Shown in pieces: positions 11,223 through 21,991 of a stretch of DNA of 64,000 nucleotides; positions within the stretch are counted from its first letter, which is position 1, and each line of letters starts with the position of its first letter. The translations under genes and the position numbers were made by a program. Source of the stretch: Cercophora sp. LCS_1 (lineage: Eukaryota > Ascomycota > Sordariomycetes > Sordariales > Lasiosphaeriaceae); NCBI GenBank assembly GCA_036250225.1, contig JAPZLL010000014.1:496001-560000 (forward strand), given 5' to 3'. The notes below the pieces were generated by a model, which was given only the letters and a program-made list of their open reading frames with translations, ran no database searches and had not been told where the DNA came from.

Positions 11223-13278
11223 ATGTGGACCGTTTTGACCTTAATCTCCAGCATTGTCGCCATCTTTTTGCTGAGCGTGATCATTCCACGCCTCATCCGC
11301 CCCCAGTTGCAACAACCGGTCGAGGGAGCCGACAGTGCGGGAGAGCATGACGAGAAAGCCATCAAGGAGCTCAACGAGGTTGTGGCCAAGTTAATACACT
11401 ACTATCAAAAGTTCGAAACACCTCCGCCAATCGTCGAGGAGCCGTATACACCTCTCGAACTCCTAAACGCCAAGTCCGCGTCCTCGATTTACTCACCCCT
11501 GAAGCACGATGAGATCCGGTTGATCCAGCTTCGGCCTGGGAACTATGGCGAGCCACTGATGTGTTCAACTTTCAATGTCCTGCGACAATCGGCCCCTCCC
11601 TATACTGCCCTGTCATACGTTTGTAAGTCGATTTTTTTTTTCACCCCTCTAAAGAACGAATCAAGCAATCTCTGACTTTTTCACCTCAAAAAAAAAAAAA
11701 AGGGGCAGCCAAGCCAACCCACGATGGCTTCACCTCGACAACGAAGCAATGCTCATCACGCAAAACCTACAATCCTGCCTTCACCAGCTCCGCGACCGCG
11801 AACGGCCCGTCACTCTGTGGATAGACGCCCTCTGCGTCAACCAAACCGACATGACGGAGCGCAGCCAACAAGTCGCCATCATGCGAGACATCTACTCCGA
11901 CGCGGCAAAGACAATGATCTGTCTCGATCCCAGCAGCGACGAAGCCGTCGCCCTCGTTCTCCGTCTCTTTTCCCTCCTGCACTCCAATCCCCGCCTCGTC
12001 GATCGCCTCTCCCTCTCAGCCTGGCTGCATCGCGCCATCACGCACGTTGGCGGCCTCAGCTACTGGCAGCGCGTCTGGGTGACGCAGGAAGTCATGCATT
12101 CCCGGGACGTCACACTCGTGCACCGTTCCCACAAAATGCCGTACCCAGCCTTCACCGCCGTCTGGACGCGCCTGGCGGCACACCTCAAATCGCTTGCTCC
12201 GGGCGCGGAAACTCAACGCGACACCCTTCGCCTCGCGGAACTCACCTCCTTCATGACGACGTTCGGCCCAAGCGTCCTGCCCTCCCCCCGGAGCTCTGCC
12301 CTTGCCGGCTCCCAATATATCCCCCTCGCCACCTGGGTCAAAACGATCCAGCACAAAAAGGCGACCAACCCGCGCGACATAGTATTTGGCCATTACGGAT
12401 GTTTCCCCCCCGAGGTGCGCAAGCGCGTTCAGATAGACTACGCAGCGCCACCCGCTCTGGTCTGGGCGCGCATGGCGCAACTCGTCGTGGAAGAAACCAA
12501 GAGCCTGGACGTGATCCTGCCGGAGCACTGCTACGCGCGGACGATGCCGGGCCTCCCGTCGTGGACACCACAGTGGTGCGCGGATCCAACGACCCCGTTG
12601 AGTGCCGCGAGTGGGTTCAAGTACACCGGTCACTCGTACGTCGCCGGCGGCAAGTGGCAGGAGGGGGCCTGCGAGTTTCGAGAGGGAGGCAGGGTGCTGC
12701 GTGTGGAAGGGATCGAGCTCGGGAGGGCAGAGGTTGTTGCCAGTCCCGGTTTCAAACCAGCAAAAGTCGCAGATAGGAGCGACATGTTTGCTTGGCTGCG
12801 AGACATCCGGGGCGAAGAGGTGGACGAGTACTTTTCTCGGCTTTGCCGTGCGTTCGGAATACGGGAGTCGTTGGATGATGATCCGATCGCAGCAGGGTTC
12901 GTCCAGGCCTTTGCTGCGGGTGCTGAGACTGACGGGTGGAACGTGGAAGAAGGATTGGCTGGACGGGGGAATTTGATTCCCGACAAATGTCAGGCCATGG
13001 TGGCCATGCTGAACCATTTTGGGAGGGCCATGTGCTGCTATCGTATCTCAGGTTCGCCTGTGGTGAGCCACGTCAGGCATTGCTTGGGGCCTGACCAGAT
13101 AGCGCAGGGGGATAAAATCTGTGTGTTATTTGGGTGCTCAGTGCCGGTGATTCTTGGGGAGGAGAAGGGATACTGCACATTTCTTGGGGATGCCTACCTT
13201 CCTGGTTGTATGATGGGGGGAGCAGTCGACGGAATGAATCCGGGGGAGGGCTTGAGAGCGACCTTTTTGATTCAATGA
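11223..13278 (+). CDS. HET-domain protein with N-terminal membrane anchor
   Basis: Exon 1 (11223-11622) starts with a hydrophobic segment (about residues 4-27, ending LLSVIIPRLIRP) that looks like a signal anchor. It continues into the HET opening IRLIQLRPG and ends at ALSYV at a GTAAGT donor. Exon 2 carries RWLHLDNEAMLITQNLQSCL, TLWIDALCVNQTDMTERSQQ, SYWQRVWVTQEV, NPRDIVFGHYG and a C-terminal part to 13278. The only in-phase join I find is an intron 11623-11713 (weak AAG acceptor), giving 654 residues but losing the W-G of the usual ALSYVWG; an AG at 11701-11702 would keep W-G only if the following G run had one more base. Such proteins act in heterokaryon incompatibility and cell death; membrane anchoring is less usual. 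Confidence 0.82.
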
Positions 13279-13446
13279 TTGGGCATGTTGTGCGGTCAAA
13301 CAATGTACATACCGGTAACAGGAAGTGGGATCAAGGCTTCCGCTGGGTCAAACCGGGGGCGCCACAACGGGATAGCTAGGTACGTTTTATTCCTGCCGCA
13401 CAAAAAAAATTGGATGGTGAAAAAGAACATTGAAATCAAAAAGAAT

Positions 13447-13527
13447 CTCGGATACAAGGAGTCGAACCCCGGGCTGCTGAGCACTCATAGTTGAGAGTCA
13501 GCGATGTTACCGCTACACCATACCCGA
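13447..13527 (-). tRNA. tRNA-Glu (CTC) with a 10-nt intron
   Basis: Read on the minus strand, the 7-bp acceptor stem (TCGGGTA with TATCCGA), a D arm containing AGCGGTA, an anticodon stem (GCTGA with TCAGC), a 4-nt variable loop and a T arm (CGGGG/CCTTG around TTCGACT) all fold. Between the anticodon stem halves are 17 nt beginning CTCTCA. The normal 7-nt loop gives anticodon CTC at positions 34-36, and the extra 10 nt lie one base 3' of the anticodon, the canonical place for a tRNA intron. The discriminator base is G. Confidence 0.88.
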
Positions 13528-13702
13528 TCTGAGTCGCGCATGATCCCGAATTGTTGGGGCAGGACAGAAAACTCCACAATAACAAAGGCAAGCGCATCAT
13601 GAGATGGATATTTATTTTGTACTTGAGGGTTATGGTTCATGGTCGCGCCAGGTGGCCCGGTGGCCCAAATTACATACCCCCAACTACCCAAGGAATTGCT
13701 CG

Positions 13703-14839
13703 TTAGAACAAAAACTCCGCGTTGACAATTACGTTATCACAGCTAGGGTTATTCTTGGCCACTCCCAGCGCCTTCTTCGAGCTTGAGTGGGTGCACAGTT
13801 GGAAAGTCAACTCCTCGTCGTCGTCCGGAGTCCACACGCGCAGCTTGTTGTTGTCCGAGGTGTCGACCTCCACCTTGTAGAGGACCCACCCCACGTTGTT
13901 GAAGTTGTTGAGTGTGTCAAAGATGAACCACCGACCATCTATTCCGCCCCCTTCGAACCACCCCGGCCCCATGGCGGGCCACACGGCGCCGTCCGACGAG
14001 ACGCTGGGCATTGAGAGGTGGCCGTTGCTGTCAAGAGTAAAAGTGGCGGCACTGGAGCCGCCCTCCTCGGGCCAGACAACCTCCCAGGTCTGCCCGCCGC
14101 CGAACTCCATGCTGTTGAAGTAGTGCTTGACGCCGTTGATCATGATCGCGATGCGGAAGACGGACGAGGTCGGGGCCGGCGGCTCGACGGCCGTGGTGGT
14201 TGTGACGGACGCGACGACGGTCGTGGCCGACGTCTCGGTGGAGAAGGACGTCACAACGGCGGTGGACGAGACAACCTCGGTCGAGGTTGCCACAGAGACA
14301 AACACCGAAGGCTCGAGGGTCGTCGTTGACTTGCGCGCGCGGCACCGCGGTGGGCTCAGGCAGTTGCACGCGCTCGAGATGGCAGCGTCGTCATAGCCGG
14401 TGAGACCGCTGGCCAGGGCGGCGCCGCGTCGGAACACCGGGGCGACGGTGGAGGCGGGGGCGGTGATAGTGGCGGTTGAGACAACCGTAGTGGAGTACGA
14501 CGTCTCGACGAGGGTCGACACGTCGAGAGTCGTGGTGGGCACCACGTTGGTGACGGTGGTGATCTCGGTGGTGACGTAGGTCGACGCCGAGGGGGTCACG
14601 GTGGACACGGACACGTCGTGGGCCGAGAGGAAGTCGCGGCAAAACGGGTACGACTCGCGTTTGTTGCCCTTGAGCAAGCTGAGGAGCTCATCCCTCACGC
14701 ATGACGGGGCAGGTGCTGGTGGGATGCTCGACGACGGGACACTTGACGGGACGCTCGACGACGGGAGGGTGACAACCGTGGGAACGGCCGAAACCACCGA
14801 AGCGCCGGCGAGAAGGGCCGAGAGCCAAAATGACGCCAT
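13703..14839 (-). CDS. Secreted Ser/Thr-rich protein of unknown function
   Basis: Single-exon gene of 378 residues. The ATG at 14839 is preferred over a longer frame because it is directly followed by a signal peptide (MASFWLSALLAGASVVSA). Next come a short Ser/Pro stretch, a Cys-containing segment (SCVRDELLSLLKGN), long Thr/Ser/Val-rich tracts likely to be O-glycosylated, and ISSACNCLSPPRC, a motif seen in many fungal secreted proteins. A C-terminal globular region of about 130 residues (FRIAIMINGVKHYF to the end) looks beta-rich. There is no GPI-type tail. The usual location would be the cell wall or outside; function is unknown. Confidence 0.8.
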   Translation of the reverse strand: MASFWLSALLAGASVVSAVPTVVTLPSSSVPSSVPSSSIPPAPAPSCVRDELLSLLKGNKRESYPFCRDFLSAHDVSVSTVTPSASTYVTTEITTVTNVVPTTTLDVSTLVETSYSTTVVSTATITAPASTVAPVFRRGAALASGLTGYDDAAISSACNCLSPPRCRARKSTTTLEPSVFVSVATSTEVVSSTAVVTSFSTETSATTVVASVTTTTAVEPPAPTSSVFRIAIMINGVKHYFNSMEFGGGQTWEVVWPEEGGSSAATFTLDSNGHLSMPSVSSDGAVWPAMGPGWFEGGGIDGRWFIFDTLNNFNNVGWVLYKVEVDTSDNNKLRVWTPDDDEELTFQLCTHSSSKKALGVAKNNPSCDNVIVNAEFLF

Positions 14840-16021
14840 TATCGCGACGGGAAGAAAAAAAAAAAAGAGTGGACGGACACGGCGGTCCTGGAAAATTAGT
14901 TTAACGAGTGACGGGTGCAAGAGACACAGAGTCACTGCGAAGAGCAGGCGACGAGGCCATTTTGAAGACGCTCACCAACAATCTGGTGCATCGCCCTCCT
15001 CCACAATTGGGCTTAGAGCAGTGGAAAAGAATGGAGAAGCGAGTGCAATAGTTTGTCTTGGCACGAGCAGACTTTGACTGTTTGAGCCTTTGAGGCGTTT
15101 GACATGGCGCTAACGGCTCCTTAGCGAGAGCTGAATGCAGCAATTTTCGGCGCCCCGCCACCCCTGAGTTGCGCAGTGTTCCTGCGGCGCCCGCACGATT
15201 GTAGATCCGAGCTACCCGGCGGGCTGGTCCCGCGATATCTCAGCGACCGTGGCTTTTGTGGCTTTTGTGGCTGTTTTTTTTTTGTCGGAATTGAACGCAG
15301 AGCCGCCTTGACAACTGCTGGCGGCACTCTAGGCCGTCTTCAAGGTTGGGGGAACGCGTTGCAGTCTTTGGGGCGGGGTTGATTTCTCGCCCCTTGAGAT
15401 GGAAGCAGCGACTCATAGGTGCCCAACAAAAAGCAACTCGGCAGCACACGCGCCAACGCCAATGCTAGCTCTAGCTCCCTGCGCTGGGAGCTCGGGGGTG
15501 GAAGACGTTGAGACGGGACCAACACCAGAAGACATCCTGTCATTTCGCCGGCCACGAAGTGCGGGCCAGATTTCAACAGGATGTGTCACGACGATGGACA
15601 GACCCAGACGACCGCCCTCAAAACTTCAGGTAAGCTCTCGGACTGCTTCCAAATGTCGCCGTCGACGGCGAGTAGTAGCCCACTCCTTCGATGTCTCTGA
15701 ATTGATCCCCCTTGCACCAGCCAGTGTAGCAAACATACCGAGGCAAACAGTCCATCATAATGGGGCAGGCGGGTGACGGTTTGTGGGCAAGTCATCCTCT
15801 CTCTGCGCGCCAATTGAGTCCACCCTAGCGACCCAAAGGTTGAAACAGATCATGAGACTGACTAATTACCTACCTTGGCTTTATATAACCGCGATTTGCT
15901 CTGCCTCTTGAGGGATTTCTTTCTTTGGCCTCGTCGTTCTCTCGATGCTGCAACTCCCCAGAGACCCAAAACTGCAGCCTCCAGGATTACATGCCCTGCC
16001 TGGTCACAAGAGCGGGCAATA
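14840..16021. other. 1.2-kb intergenic region
   Basis: No supported gene. It holds A-rich and T-rich runs, a short repeat of the 9-mer GTGGCTTTT around 15250, and a TATATAA near 15885. The open frames at 15399-15776 and on the minus strand have no domains and no neighbours in phase. Confidence 0.5.
15883..15889 (+). promoter_or_regulatory. TATA-like element upstream of third 2EXR gene
   Basis: TATATAA lies about 135 bp upstream of the ATG at 16022 and could be the core promoter element of that gene. Position is the only evidence. Confidence 0.35.
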
Positions 16022-16973
16022 ATGACAAATCTCAACGCTCCGGTGCATCCCAAGTTTACCCTCCACTTGCTTCCCCAGGAGCTTCGTGACATGGTATCAC
16101 ACTTCGCGTTAGCCCAGGGAAATCATCACAACGGCTGATGGAGAGGTCCGCCAATATCCTTTTACCCACCACTGCCAAGGGCTCGATCAAGAAAGTCCCG
16201 CCTGGTGTACCTACGCGCTGTACAGTTCGCGGCTGCCATCACTGGCGGGGGTGTCCAGGGAGACACGGAACTTTGTGCTGCGACGCCTACCAGAGCCCAA
16301 GGGGATCCTGGACCAAGATGAAGATACACCAAAGTATCGAGTCTCGTACATTGTTCCTCGATGCATGTTTCGCCGGCACCCCGTTTCACCTTTGCCCACG
16401 CTACTATGGTTGAGCGGAGCTCCGGTCAGCAAGATCCCCAGGTGGCTCGATTGTCTGGCTGAGAAGAACCATCCCAGCGGAGCCTTCATTTCTCTCTCCG
16501 ACCTCAAGTGGATTTGTGAAGGTGGAACGTGGGCCCTACTTGGAAAGAACATCTACAAAACGCTGGCTCAACTCCCGGATGACGTCATCACGGTAGTCCA
16601 CAACCACGTCCCTGGACATATGATCTCCGATGATGGCACAGACAACACGGACCATGAGATCTACGCACAACCCTGGGTGGCAATCCCTCGACCTGGCACT
16701 GGAAAAGCTACACGCGGGGCTACCCAGGACCAGCATAACTGGGAAGAGACGAAGAAAACCCTGGATGCTTGGGTGGATCAACCTCTACGATTTATCGATC
16801 TCAATGACGAACCGCTATTCCGTGAGCTGGAGGCTTTATTTAAGTTCCAGTCCGATCGGGAAAGATACGCTTCTCATCGATGCATTGGGCCCAACTCTTT
16901 GCTGACCCGGCATGGTCGGCAAGCAGCAACCGAGGAAGTACGATGGACAGTCCAGAGGCAGTATGAGGCCTGA
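16022..16973 (+). pseudogene. 2EXR-type gene with a one-base frameshift
   Basis: The first frame from 16022 reads FTLHLLPQELRDMVSHFALAQ, the family opening (weakly diverged), then runs into a stop at 16136. The next frame, continuous from about 16119 to 16973, carries on with EIITTADGEVRQYPF, VSRETRNFVLRRLPEP, DLKWICEGGTWALLG and RFIDLNDEPLFRELEALFKF. The shift maps to the GGG at 16117-16119, and no intron signals are present there. Apart from this one break the gene is complete, about 315 codons. The block RFIDLNDEPLFRELE parallels RLVDVKDESVFRELW in the copy at 8.2 kb, so the two are paralogues. It may be a recent pseudogene or an assembly slip. Confidence 0.65.
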
Positions 16974-17539
16974 ATGGGTAGTAATGTGCTGGTCGAATCA
17001 TTGCAGCCACTGCCGAGGCTGCGTGTGGTTGTGCCGGTAAGCGTCCAGAGGCGCAATCATCCATGGGAGCAAGATATGGCGAGCATCAGGATGACCTTCA
17101 AATTTCTCGGGCACAACGTGTTTGCAGCTTGATGGTCAGCGAAGGGTTGAGCTTGGGACTAATCAAAAGGAGAGTTGACCTTCTCGGCGGGGTGGGCTAC
17201 TACGCCCAGGGAGGAGCAGAAAAAGTCGAGAGAGCTGGAGGGCGTCAGACTGAGTCGGCGATCCCCTGCGAGCGTCTAGACCTCGTCCGTTGTAATGAAA
17301 GACGAGCTGATCATCCAACAGTTGTTGCGTAGCGCGTCTGTGATAGTGATGGTGTAGCCTGCCAGTGGCCATTGCTGCCCTCAGACGGAAATGATGCTTG
17401 CTCCCTTCAGACCAGACATTTGTTCCATCCCTCATACTAGACAATCTGATCTTGATCACAACATGGAAGCACTGACTGTCGTCCGGATTTATAAGTTATT
17501 CGTACGAGTTCAGCATAGATTTGTAGATGTCCGCCCACG
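16974..17539. other. Intergenic, nothing recognised
   Basis: This lies between the 3' ends of two convergent genes (2EXR plus, HET minus). Short frames on both strands have no recognisable content. Confidence 0.5.
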
Positions 17540-19357
17540 TCAAAGGTCAGGTTCTTCCACCCAGAGTCGAAGATAAACTTCGATCTTTCCGCTGCCATTG
17601 ACGGTGCGACGTTCGTTCACCTTTACGACCGTGCGGGGACTCTCTAATTCTAACTTCCTTTGTTGACTAGGCGCATCGACATCCACAATAGTTGGTGTCC
17701 AATCAGCGCGGTGCCAAAGGTTGGATGGCTGGAGGAGGTCGTAGGAGGGAAGGAAGATGCTGGCGTGGTTGTCGATGATGAGGCCGCATTCTTCCTTAGG
17801 TGGTGGTGGCTCGCCCAAATGAAAAGGACCGTGGATCTGATACCAAGCTCGGCCATTTAGCAAGCCGATGACACAGATGATGTAGTGTTGGACGGCCTCA
17901 ATTCTATACTTAGGGACACACATAGCCCCCACGACGGCGTGCTCACCTTGCTCCAGATCGAAAACAACACTTTGAGAAGCGGTCCACTCGATGCGATGGT
18001 CAGAGGACTTCGCAAAGGAATGCGTGAGTGCGGGCCAGCGACCGGGTCTGTTACTTTCGAAATGGCAGTGCAGCCTTGTTACATAGGGCTGGACTGTCGG
18101 AGATGGCATCTGAGGCCCGCGTTGAAGTCTGGGGGTAGATATCCAGAGCCAACGCGCTGAAGCGCCCCTCGACACCAACTCGGCGACCTGGGGACTATAG
18201 AATGTGGTGAAGCCATTGAATGTAGTCCGGTAAAAGTGGTCGTCGGGGTGAGTGTGATTCCGGCGTAGAAACAACACGGTCGGATACTGAGCGCGGCCGT
18301 GCCTGCACGCTAGAACGGCAATATGATAGTCATCAAGGAGGTTTTCGGATATTCGATAGATGGGCAGTTGTATCTGCAGGCCAAAGTTCGTCATAGTGTA
18401 TGTGAGTTGAAAGTCTGATTTTGCGTTGTCTGGCTGGTCTTTGTGTAGTTCGAGTAGTCTTGCGAACTTGACCGGTTCCACGGGCATGTATTCGGCCGAA
18501 TTGACGAAACATCTGGGTGAAGTTGCCAACATTCCCATGCTGTGTTCCTCGACACTACCCGCGGCAGCATCCCATGCGAAGATTGTGTGGTCTGAAGAAT
18601 ACCGCATCAATTCCTCCTGGAGCCTGATGAACGCGCGTCGTCCCTCTCCGTAGATGGTTGCCATGCTAACGCCAAGTATACCCATCAGACAGTAAGCTTC
18701 GTCTTCGACTCGTGTTGTCTGTCTCGTCGACGCCCATGACATCTTTTGCGCGATGCTGACCATAGAAATGTTTGCCCGATTCAGCAGGACCTTGACCGGT
18801 ATTTTCGTGATGTCAGACACCACGTCTGCGAGTGACGAACGATCCCCCAAAGGCCTGGGATTCCAGTCGCCGGCAAAAAAGAATAGATGGGTGGGGGCAA
18901 TGAGTTCCTGCAGAGTCCAGCCTCGGGTGAACCAGTTGCTCCTCCGGAAGGCCGAGTCGGGCGCGCGCACATCTTGATCCGACGGAACGTCGTCAAGATA
19001 AGCAAAACAAATCTGAGCTTCCCCATACCACGCGTACATGGAATTGATGGCCTCCGAAAGCTCGGCGCTGCTCGACTTGTCGATGCAGCAAGTATCGACC
19101 CAGCCATACGTCAAGCCGTATTCCAGAGTCTGCAGGCAGAATTGCTCGAGCTTCTGGTAGCCTGCTTTGCGTTTTGCGGCGGAATGGTCTCCGTCGCCGA
19201 TGAGATCTTGGAACGTGACCTCTTCTCGCGGGGCTCCCCATCGGTGCGAGAGGATTGCGTATGGCGGAATCTCGCCAACGTGGTTTTCGAGCTTAATCGC
19301 AAGTGTGGAAACACATTTGGCTGCAGAATAATCCTCGCGAATGTGCAGTAGGTACAT
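17540..19357 (-). CDS. HET-domain protein, HET-E/NWD-type N-terminus
   Basis: A single-exon frame of 605 residues from the ATG at 19357 (MYLLHIRE), chosen because the HET domain of this class begins within a few residues of the start; an extension to 19507 lacks homology-like sequence. Visible blocks are IPPYAILSHRWGAPREEVTF, YGWVDTCCIDKSSSAELSEA, INSMYAWYGEAQICFAYLDD, SNWFTRGWTLQELIAPTHLF and DEAYCLMGILGVSMATIYGE, all in the usual order. Instead of NACHT and WD repeats it has a C-terminal region of about 330 residues of unknown fold. The reading frame is undamaged. Expected role: cell-death trigger in nonself recognition, with the C-terminal part as sensor or regulator (inference). Confidence 0.9.
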   Translation of the reverse strand: MYLLHIREDYSAAKCVSTLAIKLENHVGEIPPYAILSHRWGAPREEVTFQDLIGDGDHSAAKRKAGYQKLEQFCLQTLEYGLTYGWVDTCCIDKSSSAELSEAINSMYAWYGEAQICFAYLDDVPSDQDVRAPDSAFRRSNWFTRGWTLQELIAPTHLFFFAGDWNPRPLGDRSSLADVVSDITKIPVKVLLNRANISMVSIAQKMSWASTRQTTRVEDEAYCLMGILGVSMATIYGEGRRAFIRLQEELMRYSSDHTIFAWDAAAGSVEEHSMGMLATSPRCFVNSAEYMPVEPVKFARLLELHKDQPDNAKSDFQLTYTMTNFGLQIQLPIYRISENLLDDYHIAVLACRHGRAQYPTVLFLRRNHTHPDDHFYRTTFNGFTTFYSPQVAELVSRGASARWLWISTPRLQRGPQMPSPTVQPYVTRLHCHFESNRPGRWPALTHSFAKSSDHRIEWTASQSVVFDLEQGEHAVVGAMCVPKYRIEAVQHYIICVIGLLNGRAWYQIHGPFHLGEPPPPKEECGLIIDNHASIFLPSYDLLQPSNLWHRADWTPTIVDVDAPSQQRKLELESPRTVVKVNERRTVNGSGKIEVYLRLWVEEPDL

Positions 19358-20462
19358 GGCAATGGTCAGCCGGCTAAGGCGGGTGGGGGAGGGAGGGCGT
19401 GGTCGATTGAAAAGACGGGGCGAATTGTCTGGAGCATTAGGCGCTGAACCCCTCACTTCCCAAAAGACGCAGGCACTAGTGAGGCTGAGGCGCCAAGAAC
19501 CTTGCACTCCCGCTACCCCACCAACGAAGGAAACACGGTGCGATTGGGCTCCTTCCTTCCCTCGCGGGGTTTTGAGACATTCTGATCATACTGCCGAATG
19601 TAACTAGATTGAACTCCCCTGTAAGCTGCCTGTAGAGCTACGTTACTACGAGCCTGTGGACAGCACCCATTCCAACAGGTGGTATTGGATACTTGTAGAT
19701 ACCATTCCACCATCGACAGATTCCCTATTTCACACGCAGATCAAAAATCTCGCTCAACAATTAACAAGTTAAAGCAGCAGCTAGACAGGACAATCATAGG
19801 TTCCAGAACACTATCTTACGTTAGAAAGATACCGGACTCGATAACTGACTAAACGCCTACCCAGGAGTCGTCACAATTGCATCGTGGACGGGCATATCGA
19901 AACGAGACAGGGCATGATTCGGAACCTGCCGAGCACGGAATGGCACAGGCCAATTCGCCGACATGAAGGGGAAAGTTTGACCTCACCGCAAGACAGTAGG
20001 TAGTCGCCTTGTCTGGAGCAAGTGGGTCGGCGCTTGCCCTTCACTGGTGAGACATCGGACAGGAAAATGGGTTCAGGGGCTCACGCAGTAGTTTGGTGGT
20101 CCGCGTTCAAAACAGCGCGTTCGTAGCTGCACTCTCGGTGTCGATTTGAGTCACCACTGCTACTTGGACGCGTTGCTGCATTGACTTGCCTATACCTGTA
20201 GAAACCCTACCGTTAGTCGGATGCAGAAGACGATATGACCGAAATACATGTGGTTGGCCTTTTCACCCGAGATAGGTGAAGAGCTAACATCAGAGGTCGA
20301 GATGTGGTTAGGCGCGTTTCGCCCTAGAGAGATGTGGGATTTATGGATCTGTTGATAGAAGTACCAGCTCGCTGGTGTTTCCTACGGTTTGGACAAAGAT
20401 GCATCTACAAAAAACCTGGCTCAGGTTCAAAACGCTCACGCCTTCCCAAAGCCTTCTGCACT
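19358..20462. other. 1.1-kb intergenic region
   Basis: No gene seen. It contains the promoter of the HET gene at its left end and the 3' flank of the RNase gene at its right. Part of 19.7-19.9 kb is mildly A/T-rich. Confidence 0.5.
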
Positions 20463-21006
20463 TTAATCCTCGACGGGACAGAGGACGAAATCCCGTGGGT
20501 CGGGAGCACCATCATGCGTCATGACACCACAGTACATGCCGTCCCTGGTGGGGTTGGTATCAGGGTTGTCCGTGTAGATCCAAAAAACAACCCTGTCGAG
20601 GCCTTGATCGCCTCCGCCAAATTCATTACCGCCGTGAAGAATAGGAAACTCGTACAGCTTCTTGCCGTTGCACTTGGAGTCAAATTTCAGCTTCTTGTTG
20701 TTGCCGAATACCTTTGGGTAGCCACCTAACGAGTGGTCAGTTATGTTGCCTCGAAAATAGTAATAGGAGAGACATACCCGGCTGAGGTTCACTCGTCGGG
20801 GTCAGGATAATACCCCGCTGAATAGCCTTCTCGACTTGTTGACGGCTGTACCGGTAGCCTGGGCATGCGACGGACTGGTCGCTTGGGGGGAGGTTGTCGG
20901 CAGCTCTCTTGCTAACGTGGGAGAACCCCGGTACGGGCGCCGTGGGAACGGCGTAGGTCTGCGTGATGGCCAGAACGAGGGCCAAAAAAGAGGACGACAG
21001 CTGCAT
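20463..21006 (-). CDS. Secreted guanyl-type ribonuclease (RNase T1/N1 family)
   Basis: Exons 20778-21006 and 20463-20725 flank a 52-nt intron (20726-20777: GTATGT, CTGAC, GTTAG) and join in phase to 163 residues. The N-terminus is a signal peptide (MQLSSSFLALVLAITQTYA) followed by a possible KR processing site (HVSKRAAD). The mature part has the family order: a Cys-containing start, YPKVF, then LYEFPI, DRVVF and GVMTHDGA, ending in a Cys. These correspond to RNase T1 Glu58, Arg77 and His92. The position matching His40 (T1: Y-P-H) is Lys here. Active members cleave RNA 3' of G outside the cell; the Lys leaves catalytic competence uncertain. Confidence 0.88.
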
Positions 21007-21991
21007 GGTGGCTAAGGTCGGCTCGAGGGTCTTTCCACAAGTTGCTTGTAAACTGGGCGAGACCGCTGAATGAAGACGGGAGCAGATTCAACGGTGTGGA
21101 ACATGCTGGTTTATACAACATCGAGAGGAATACACGACATTGCAACAAGGTCACTGGTACTTGGTACCGAGGTGGGAGACTTGGAGCATGATGAGCGTAT
21201 TGTCTATCCGTTTCTGCCTTGCCTTTCCACGCCAGGAGACAAAGCTCTGGGCCAGCCAGAGGATTTCAGTGATACGGAGTCCATTGTGCCTCCTCTATCA
21301 TGAATTCGCCCGATTGGGTCTCAGGGGCACAGCATTTTCCCTGTCCTTTCCCTAGTTCATCGTCGTCATCCTCAATCATCTTCCTACTTTTGAGGTCGTC
21401 TTTCAGACTCTGTAGTACACTGATAGGTTTGTTGGTAGCTGAATGGATCGATACACCTTGTCCGGAAGCCCTCAACGAAGCTGTTGGCGCAATGCAACAA
21501 CGTCCGCCGCCGTGACATAGATTGGTTTCAATTACCCGATTCGACCAACGGGTGGTATGCCGCGCAGCGCCGCTGCCCATAGGATGCACGCAAACTGATG
21601 TCATGACTTCAATCCCACAGAAATCTTCGTTCAAGACACGGGCTTCAGTGGAGTCAACCCCTGGGCTGAGTTGGGAATGCCCGTGCCCCTGAATGATTTC
21701 CCCTTCCGCCCCGGGTACCATTAGTGTCCCGCGCTGAAGAGGTGGATGGTTGCCTGCTTGCCAGACAAGGAATTTATATTCGCCACCCACTCCAGGTGAC
21801 GTGCCAATGAGGGGGTGACTCAGGGCTCTTCTCCTCGCTCACCTATGCAACCGCTTTTTGCCTTAACAGGCTCTCTCACCAACAACCGCAATATATATAT
21901 CAAGCTACACTCAACCAAAACGCAAAGCTTTTCACGCCATCGCGAGTTCAGCCGAGCCTCTACGTTTTGGCCTTCCTTACTTTCCATCGCC
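21007..21991. other. Intergenic between divergent genes
   Basis: Promoters of the RNase gene (minus) and the DUF3632 gene (plus) share this 985 bp. The 174-codon minus-strand frame at 21266-21790 shows no domain and no signal peptide and is not called. Confidence 0.45.
21111..21115 (-). promoter_or_regulatory. TATA element of the RNase gene
   Basis: On the minus strand TGTATAAACC lies about 105 bp upstream of the RNase start codon, a plausible core promoter. Confidence 0.4.

Noticed and set aside
12016..13017. 333-codon minus-strand frame inside the HET gene
   Set aside because: It is antisense to strongly conserved HET motifs and has no domain of its own.
21266..21790. 174-codon minus-strand frame between RNase and DUF3632 genes
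   Set aside because: No domain, signal peptide or convincing start context; not supported as a gene.
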